From Prevotella sp. (GTDB lineage Bacteria > Bacteroidota > Bacteroidia > Bacteroidales > Bacteroidaceae): a stretch of DNA of 10,212 bases. Both the position numbers and the translations under genes were made by a program. Under the pieces are notes generated by a model. That model did not search any database. It was not told where the DNA came from and saw only the letters and a list, made by a program, of their open reading frames with translations. Below, one piece after another: positions 6,196-10,212 of this stretch. The stretch lies in assembly GCA_024681875.1 (NCBI GenBank), contig JAILAA010000178.1:1-10212 (forward strand). Reading direction: 5' to 3'. The stretch's first letter is position 1; each line of letters opens with the position of its first letter.

Positions 6196-7611
6196 ATGAC
6201 TCCTATTCAAACTGTTAAAATGAGCAACTTCCGCTGGGTCATCTGCGGACTGCTCTTCCTGGCGACGACCATCAACTATATGGACCGCCAGGTGCTTTCC
6301 CTTACATGGAAAGACTTCATCGCCCCTGACTTCCACTGGACTGACGACCACTACGGCACCATCACGGGCCTTTTCTCTATCTTCTATGCCATCGCCAACC
6401 TCTTTGCCGGAAAGTTCATCGACTGGATGGGCACGAAGAAAGGTTACCTCATCGCCATCTTCGTATGGAGCGTGGGTGCCTGTCTGCACGCTGCCTGCGG
6501 ATGGGCAGCCCTGGGCATCGCCGGCGGCAGCATCACAGCGCTAACCACCGTCAGTGTATGGCTGTTCCTGGCCTGTCGACTGATTCTGGCTGTTGGTGAG
6601 GCAGGCAACTTCCCTGCCGCTATCAAGGTGACGGCCGAGTATTTCCCGAAAAAAGACCGTGCCTTCAGCACCTCCATCTTCAACAGCGGTGCCAGCGTCG
6701 GAGCCCTCGCTGCTCCCGCCACCATTCCCCTGTTGGCACGTGCCTGGGGTTGGGAGATGGCGTTCATCGTCATCGGCGCCTTAGGCTTCGTGTGGATGGG
6801 TCTGTGGATATGGCTCTACGACAAACCCGCTAAGAACAAGCGCGTGAACCAGGCCGAGCTGAACTATATCGAGCAGGACAACGACATCGCCAACGTTCAG
6901 GACCGCAACAACATTAAGGAAGAGAAGACTATTCCTTTCTGGGACTGCTTCAAGTACAAACAGACGTGGTCGTTCATCGTGGGTAAGTTCATGACCGACG
7001 GTGTGTGGTGGTTCTTCCTCTTCTGGGCTCCCGCCTATTTCAGCGACCGTTTTGGCTACACCAGCGACTCCACCATGGGCATCCTGCTTATCCTCACGCT
7101 CTACGCCATCGTGACCGTCATCTCTATTGGCGGCGGCTATCTGCCCACCTACTTCGTCGAGAAGAAAGGCATGAACCCCTATCTGGGCCGCATGCGCGCC
7201 ATGCTCATCTTTGCCTGCTTCCCTCTCTTAGGCCTTCTGGCACAGCCGTTGGGCAGCATCAGCGCCTGGTGGCCAGCCATCCTCATCGGCTTCCTCGGTG
7301 CAGGACACCAGGCATGGTCGGCCAACCTCTTCTCGACCATCGGCGATATGTTCCCCAAGAGCACTATCGGTACGATCACCGGCATCGGCTCGATGGCTGG
7401 TGGCATAGGCTCGTTCCTTATCAACAAGGGCTCCGGCTCGTTCTTCACCTGGGCCGACGGTCAGGGCGAGGCCTTCACCTTCTTCGGTTTCGACGGCAAG
7501 CCCGCCGCCTACATGGTGGTGTTCTGTATCTGCTCGGTGGCTTATCTTATCGGCTGGTTCATTATGAAGAGCCTTGTGCCGAAGTACAAGCCCATCGTAT
7601 TGGAAGACTAA
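6196..7611 (+). CDS. exuT: MFS hexuronate transporter (ExuT type, anion:cation symporter family)
   Basis: This 471-residue inner-membrane protein looks like a 12-helix major facilitator of the ACS family, which couples uptake of organic anions such as galacturonate and glucuronate to protons. Visible signatures are INYMDRQVLS at residues 26-35 in the first helix, the loop 2-3 motif GKFIDWMGTKKG at 72-83, and the ACS-type GEAGNFPAAIKVTAEYFP at 134-151, followed by FNSGASVGALAAP. The middle loop (about 210-245) is hydrophilic, as expected between the two bundles. A second ATG at 6220 (MSNFRWVICG) is an alternative start. As last gene of the operon and with a signal-peptide KduI next to it, it may carry free hexuronate, or the deoxy-ketouronate made in the periplasm; the sequence cannot decide. 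Confidence 0.9.
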   Translation: MTPIQTVKMSNFRWVICGLLFLATTINYMDRQVLSLTWKDFIAPDFHWTDDHYGTITGLFSIFYAIANLFAGKFIDWMGTKKGYLIAIFVWSVGACLHAACGWAALGIAGGSITALTTVSVWLFLACRLILAVGEAGNFPAAIKVTAEYFPKKDRAFSTSIFNSGASVGALAAPATIPLLARAWGWEMAFIVIGALGFVWMGLWIWLYDKPAKNKRVNQAELNYIEQDNDIANVQDRNNIKEEKTIPFWDCFKYKQTWSFIVGKFMTDGVWWFFLFWAPAYFSDRFGYTSDSTMGILLILTLYAIVTVISIGGGYLPTYFVEKKGMNPYLGRMRAMLIFACFPLLGLLAQPLGSISAWWPAILIGFLGAGHQAWSANLFSTIGDMFPKSTIGTITGIGSMAGGIGSFLINKGSGSFFTWADGQGEAFTFFGFDGKPAAYMVVFCICSVAYLIGWFIMKSLVPKYKPIVLED

Positions 7612-7622
7612 TCTTCAAACAT

Positions 7623-7658
7623 AAAGGCGGAGAGCTTTTCCTCCGCCTTTTTTCTTTT
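7623..7658 (+). terminator. Intrinsic terminator after exuT
   Basis: A perfect 10-bp stem, AAAGGCGGAG (7623-7632) with CTCCGCCTTT (7641-7650), encloses an 8-nt loop and runs into a T-rich tract (TTTTTTCTTTT). It ends the operon 12 nt after the exuT stop codon, and its tract lies only about 5 nt before the next start codon. Confidence 0.9.
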
Positions 7659-7662
7659 ACAC

Positions 7663-8112
7663 ATGAAACGGATTCTCTTTGTCTGTCACGGCAACATCTG
7701 TCGCAGCCCGATGGCAGAGTTTGTGATGAAAGACCTTGTGGCCAAGGCTGCAAGGCAGGATGATTTCTACATCGAGTCAGCCGCCACCTCTACCGAGGAG
7801 ATAGGCAACCCCGTCTATCCCCCTGCGCGGCGCAAGCTGGCCGAGCACGGCATCGGCTGTGCAGGCAAGACGGCACGGCAGATGACACGTGCCGACTACG
7901 ACCGTTTCGACCTGCTCGTGGGCATGGACGACTGGAACATCCGCAACATGCTGCGCATTTGCGGCGGCGACCCTGAAAATAAAATTGTGAAGCTATTGGA
8001 CTACACCCATCGTCCCGGCGACGTGGCCGACCCGTGGTACACAGGCGATTTCGAGGCCACATGGCAAGATGTGCTCCTCGGCTGTCAGGCACTTTTGGCA
8101 GACAGCCATTAG
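7663..8112 (+). CDS. Low-molecular-weight protein-tyrosine phosphatase
   Basis: A cytoplasmic phosphatase of 149 residues, the usual family length, which removes phosphate from phosphotyrosine (in some bacteria phosphoarginine) in proteins. The P-loop CHGNICRS spans residues 8-15 with nucleophile Cys8 and Arg14, and the general acid is Asp123 in the DPWYTGDF segment. The start MKRILFVCHGN is canonical and cannot move. The gene begins just after the operon terminator with no promoter box in the gap, so its expression must come from read-through or from a promoter inside exuT. There is no kinase or capsule gene nearby, so a Wzb-type role is not supported. Its last four bases overlap the end of the convergent LOG gene. 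Confidence 0.93.
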   Translation: MKRILFVCHGNICRSPMAEFVMKDLVAKAARQDDFYIESAATSTEEIGNPVYPPARRKLAEHGIGCAGKTARQMTRADYDRFDLLVGMDDWNIRNMLRICGGDPENKIVKLLDYTHRPGDVADPWYTGDFEATWQDVLLGCQALLADSH

Positions 8113-9092
8113 CATAGGCAAAACGCCTTAGGATGGGCTTCAGCCAGTTCCTGGAAACTGGTAAGTGCCTTGATGATGACTTCAGAATCGTCTGAAAGCG
8201 TCAAGGAAAGATTCTTGTACCTTCCCTTCTCCATCAAGTGTTGGAGCAACGAATAGGCAGGCACCTCCTCCGTCCAGAAATGACAGCCAAGGAATACCAT
8301 GGGACTGGAGAAACCGAAAGAGAGGTAGTGGTTTTGTACTGCATCCTGGAAAATCTCCTGCATGGTCCCCGCACTGCCTGGCGTATAGATGATTCCCCCA
8401 AACGGCAAGGTGAGGATATTGTGTTCACGGATGCTGTTCTCAAAGAACTTGGCAATATGCGTGGCAAAGGGTGTGGAGGGCTCATGGCCATAAAGCCAGG
8501 TAGGGATGCCCAAGCTGTCGTATGTAGACCGTGGATATTTGCGCATCACCTCAAAAGCCGTCGACAGCCAAGCAGGATGTTTGAAGGAAGGTGCCACAGA
8601 CATAATCTGAAGTGCATCCTCCACATCGCTGTCGCCATACCCCGCCATCCATGCGCCCAGATGGGTAGCTTCCATAGCGCCCGGGCCTCCTCCGCTGAGC
8701 ATGCAAAAGCCCTGCTCGGTCAGCCGTTTACTGATAAAGACGATCTGGCGGTACATGGAGTCGGTTCGTAAAGAGGCGTGTCCTCCCATCACACCTACAC
8801 ATTTCAGATAATTATGAGTACGGAAGAACTCACCCAGGGCCACATAGATTCCCTGGTCGTGCAGCGTGCGTGCCATCGACTCTTTCACATCGCTGGTCTG
8901 CTTGCCCTTTGAGATGAAATGCCGGTAAATCTGTGTGTCGAGGCATCTCTCAAAGGTCTCAGGCTGCTCAGGGCTATAGCCCTTGTAAAGCTCAGCAACA
9001 TCATAGAGTTTTGTGCGACTAACATCAAAAGGTACAGACTTCAAATAGTCGACGATGGGTCCGACCTCAAACAATAAAGGATTAGTAATCAT
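8109..9092 (-). CDS. LOG-family Rossmann-fold protein (possible nucleotide nucleosidase)
   Basis: This 327-residue protein resembles the LOG/TIGR00730 family, whose members bind nucleoside monophosphates and often cleave the base from ribose 5-phosphate. The two diagnostic loops are SGGGPGAMEA at residues 133-142 and PGSAGTMQE at 238-246, the latter a variant of PGGxGTxxE in which the second Gly is Ser but the Thr and Glu remain. An N-terminal extension of about 95 residues, longer than in short LOG proteins, precedes a Rossmann strand (CVGVMGG). It starts 32 nt after the stop of the upstream lipoprotein gene and is probably cotranscribed with it. The family assignment is firm, the enzymatic activity and substrate are not: PpnN-like nucleosidases or a non-enzymatic nucleotide sensor are alternatives. 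Confidence 0.82.
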   Translation of the reverse strand: MITNPLLFEVGPIVDYLKSVPFDVSRTKLYDVAELYKGYSPEQPETFERCLDTQIYRHFISKGKQTSDVKESMARTLHDQGIYVALGEFFRTHNYLKCVGVMGGHASLRTDSMYRQIVFISKRLTEQGFCMLSGGGPGAMEATHLGAWMAGYGDSDVEDALQIMSVAPSFKHPAWLSTAFEVMRKYPRSTYDSLGIPTWLYGHEPSTPFATHIAKFFENSIREHNILTLPFGGIIYTPGSAGTMQEIFQDAVQNHYLSFGFSSPMVFLGCHFWTEEVPAYSLLQHLMEKGRYKNLSLTLSDDSEVIIKALTSFQELAEAHPKAFCLC

Positions 9093-9124
9093 AGGTCTGG
9101 TTTTTGTGAATATGATGGCAATAG

Positions 9125-9880
9125 TTACTGATTCAGCTCGTTTTCTGTTTTCCGGTAATACCCATGCAGGCCATCGGGCAGGCGGAGCACAAGCGTGTCG
9201 GGCGTCAGTTCCACCAGTTCGGCTGTGTCGGTGGCGATAGGTTTCATGTTGCCCAAGGTGTCGATGCTGGTTTCAACCAAGTGTAGGCGACCGTTGCGGA
9301 TGTACCACTGGCGATAGCGCTTCAGCGGCGGATACTCTATGGGCCTGTCCTCATCGGCATGGGCCTGGCGCATACCGATAGGCATGGCCACGCTGTCGGT
9401 CTTCAGGTTGAAGCCATACTCACGCTCAACCAAGAGCTGCTCTCTCGACGAGTCGGGCAAATCCCAGATGTCCTGAGTCAGGCTGTCGCTCTCCATCACG
9501 GAACGGGAACGAAGGCGTGGCTTCACTTTATAGCACCACTGTCCCTGCAAGTCCTGCGTGACGATGACCACCGACGCCTGATTGCTGTTGGTGCTGTCGC
9601 GCAGGATAGCCACACGGTCGCCCACATACAATCGTCCGAAGACATGATGGTGGCGTGATGCGTCGAGAATATCCAGTGTATCGGGGTCGGAGCCGTCATA
9701 GGGGTCGGGCAGGAACACGAGAATTGAGTCGCTGCTGCCATCGCACACCAATCCGTAGATGGTGCTGTCGCCGCTGTCCACCGCCTTTGCCTTGGTTGTA
9801 GGCGGTGTGGCTGCCTGTTTGCCGCAGCCTGCCATCAGCATGGCCGCCATTATCAGGGCAAAGAGTGGGAAGTGCTTCAT
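9125..9880 (-). CDS. Bacteroidetes lipoprotein, tentatively DUF4738
   Basis: A 251-residue predicted lipoprotein. The signal sequence MKHFPLFALIMAAMLMAGC has a clear lipobox (LMAG before Cys19), and no acidic run follows the Cys, so the sequence does not by itself say whether it is surface-exposed. The rest has a Thr- and Pro-rich linker (about 24-40), then beta-rich segments: IYGLVCDGSSDSILVFLP near 41-58, HVFGRLYVGDRVAIL near 79-93, and LQGQWCYKVKP near 111-121. The C-terminal half is charged and ends in TPDTLVLRLPDGLHGYYRK, which recalls lipocalin-like Bacteroidetes lipoproteins. I associate it with DUF4738 from memory of the family's look, not from a search. No function is known to me. 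It has its own promoter box at 9910-9917 and likely leads an operon with the LOG gene. Confidence 0.8.
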   Translation of the reverse strand: MKHFPLFALIMAAMLMAGCGKQAATPPTTKAKAVDSGDSTIYGLVCDGSSDSILVFLPDPYDGSDPDTLDILDASRHHHVFGRLYVGDRVAILRDSTNSNQASVVIVTQDLQGQWCYKVKPRLRSRSVMESDSLTQDIWDLPDSSREQLLVEREYGFNLKTDSVAMPIGMRQAHADEDRPIEYPPLKRYRQWYIRNGRLHLVETSIDTLGNMKPIATDTAELVELTPDTLVLRLPDGLHGYYRKTENELNQ

Positions 9881-9909
9881 CTGTGTGATGCTTGTTTGCT
9901 TATATTGCG

Positions 9910-9917
9910 CAAAGATA
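9910..9917 (-). promoter_or_regulatory. -7 box for the lipoprotein-LOG operon
   Basis: Minus-strand TATCTTTG followed by GCGC, a full match to TAnnTTTG, about 29 nt upstream of the lipoprotein ATG at 9878-9880. The 7-bp tandem repeats at 9929-9956 occupy the place where the -33 element would be. Confidence 0.7.
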
Positions 9918-9928
9918 GTGAATTGTCA

Positions 9929-9956
9929 GGAGTTAGGAGTCAGGAGTCGGGAGTTA
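9929..9956. repeat. Four 7-bp tandem repeats (GGAGTTA type)
   Basis: GGAGTTA, GGAGTCA, GGAGTCG and GGAGTTA follow one another without gaps; on the minus strand they read as TAACTCC-type heptads. They lie just upstream of the -7 box of the lipoprotein gene and cover its -33 region. Related short pieces (CTCTTAACTTTTTT at 9965-9978, CTCTCAACT at 10001-10009 and 10020-10028) continue to the right, before the opposite-facing promoter. Confidence 0.75.
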
Positions 9957-10034
9957 TCTTGCCGCTCTTAACTTTTTTTCACGCAAACCAAGAAAAAAAA
10001 CTCTCAACTCCTCGCTCGGCTCTCAACTTTTTCT

Positions 10035-10042
10035 TACCTTTG
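10035..10042 (+). promoter_or_regulatory. -7 box in front of the REP-like ORF
   Basis: TACCTTTG followed by CATC matches the Bacteroidetes -7 consensus and lies 31 nt upstream of the ATG at 10073. It is preceded by CTCTCAACTTTTTC. It suggests the right-edge repeat region is transcribed. Confidence 0.55.
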
Positions 10043-10072
10043 CATCACTAAAAACTTCAAGTTTCGCAAGTT

Positions 10073-10212
10073 ATGAAAACCCTGCGTAGAAACGGCCTGA
10101 AAGGCCAACAAACACTTAGCCCAGGGCATCGCCCTGGGTACAAGGGAACAGGTAATTGCGCCCTGAAAGGGCAAAAGCTCTACCTCTTCCATGATGCTTT
10201 TGCCCTTTCAGG
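10073..10212 (+). CDS. Partial ORF running through REP-like repeats
   Basis: An ATG at 10073 stays open for 46 codons to the right edge. The peptide begins MKTLRRNGLKGQQTLSPGHR and has two LKGQ segments (residues 9-12 and 31-34) that correspond to the two GCCTGAAAGG-like repeats in the DNA. The composition is that of translated palindromes rather than a folded domain. A -7 box sits at a suitable distance, so it may be transcribed; whether it is translated is unknown. It may equally be the 5' flank of a REP-associated transposase (RAYT) locus beyond the edge. Confidence 0.3.
   Translation, partial: MKTLRRNGLKGQQTLSPGHRPGYKGTGNCALKGQKLYLFHDAFALS
10094..10212. repeat. Cluster of REP-like inverted repeats
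   Basis: Three palindromic structures are packed in about 120 bp. GGCCT-GAA-AGGCC lies at 10094-10106. CCCAGGGC-ATC-GCCCTGGG lies at 10120-10138. CCTGAAAGGGCAAAAGC (10162-10178) pairs perfectly over 17 bp with 10196-10212 across a 17-nt spacer, and may extend past the window edge. The first and third share the CCTGAAAGG core. Such GC-rich hairpin clusters are typical of REP elements mobilised by IS200-like Y1 transposases, but no transposase is in view. Confidence 0.75.

Noticed and set aside
7005..7763. 252-codon plus-strand frame overlapping exuT in another phase
   Set aside because: It is a shadow of exuT, with Arg, His and Leu bias and no domain; it also runs across the terminator.

Overview
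The window reads as chromosome of a Bacteroidales bacterium, most likely Prevotella or a close relative. The evidence is: recurring Bacteroidetes-type -7 promoter boxes (TAnnTTTG) upstream of genes; start codons with little or no Shine-Dalgarno sequence; AT-rich gaps between moderately GC-rich genes; signal peptides that leave a Gln at or next to the mature N-terminus; a short lipoprotein signal; and low-complexity 7-bp and REP-like repeats. The genus is inferred from style and family content, not from a marker gene.

Layout. At 1-250 there is a minus-strand promoter followed by a long, nested inverted repeat that looks like a structured leader RNA, with a 36-codon ORF inside it, reading out of the left edge. 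Positions 250-650 are AT-rich and hold no gene I can support. A Fic-domain protein (651-1718, minus) follows, with a perfect 7+7 bp palindrome in its upstream region. Between it and the next gene sits a 21-bp-period array of small palindromes (about 1952-2031). A secreted two-domain esterase (2037-3500, minus) then diverges from a plus-strand operon: a GatC-type PTS EIIC membrane protein (3709-5145), a KduI-like isomerase carrying a signal peptide (5161-6162) and a hexuronate-type MFS transporter (6196-7611), closed by a strong intrinsic terminator (7623-7658). A low-molecular-weight protein-tyrosine phosphatase (7663-8112) begins only a few bases after this terminator. It ends in a 4-nt tail-to-tail overlap with a minus-strand pair: a lipoprotein (9125-9880) followed by a LOG-family nucleotide-binding protein (8109-9092). 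The right end (9929-10212) holds 7-bp tandem repeats, another promoter, and a dense set of REP-like inverted repeats through which an ORF stays open off the edge.

How the genes may work together. The esterase, EIIC protein, KduI and ExuT-like transporter form a divergent cluster that looks built for uronic-acid polymers such as pectin: deacetylation outside the cytoplasm, isomerisation of the unsaturated-uronate product, and uptake. The unusual points are that the isomerase appears to be exported to the periplasm, and that a PTS EIIC is present with no EIIA or EIIB gene in view. Functional roles come from family resemblance; the pathway order is inference.
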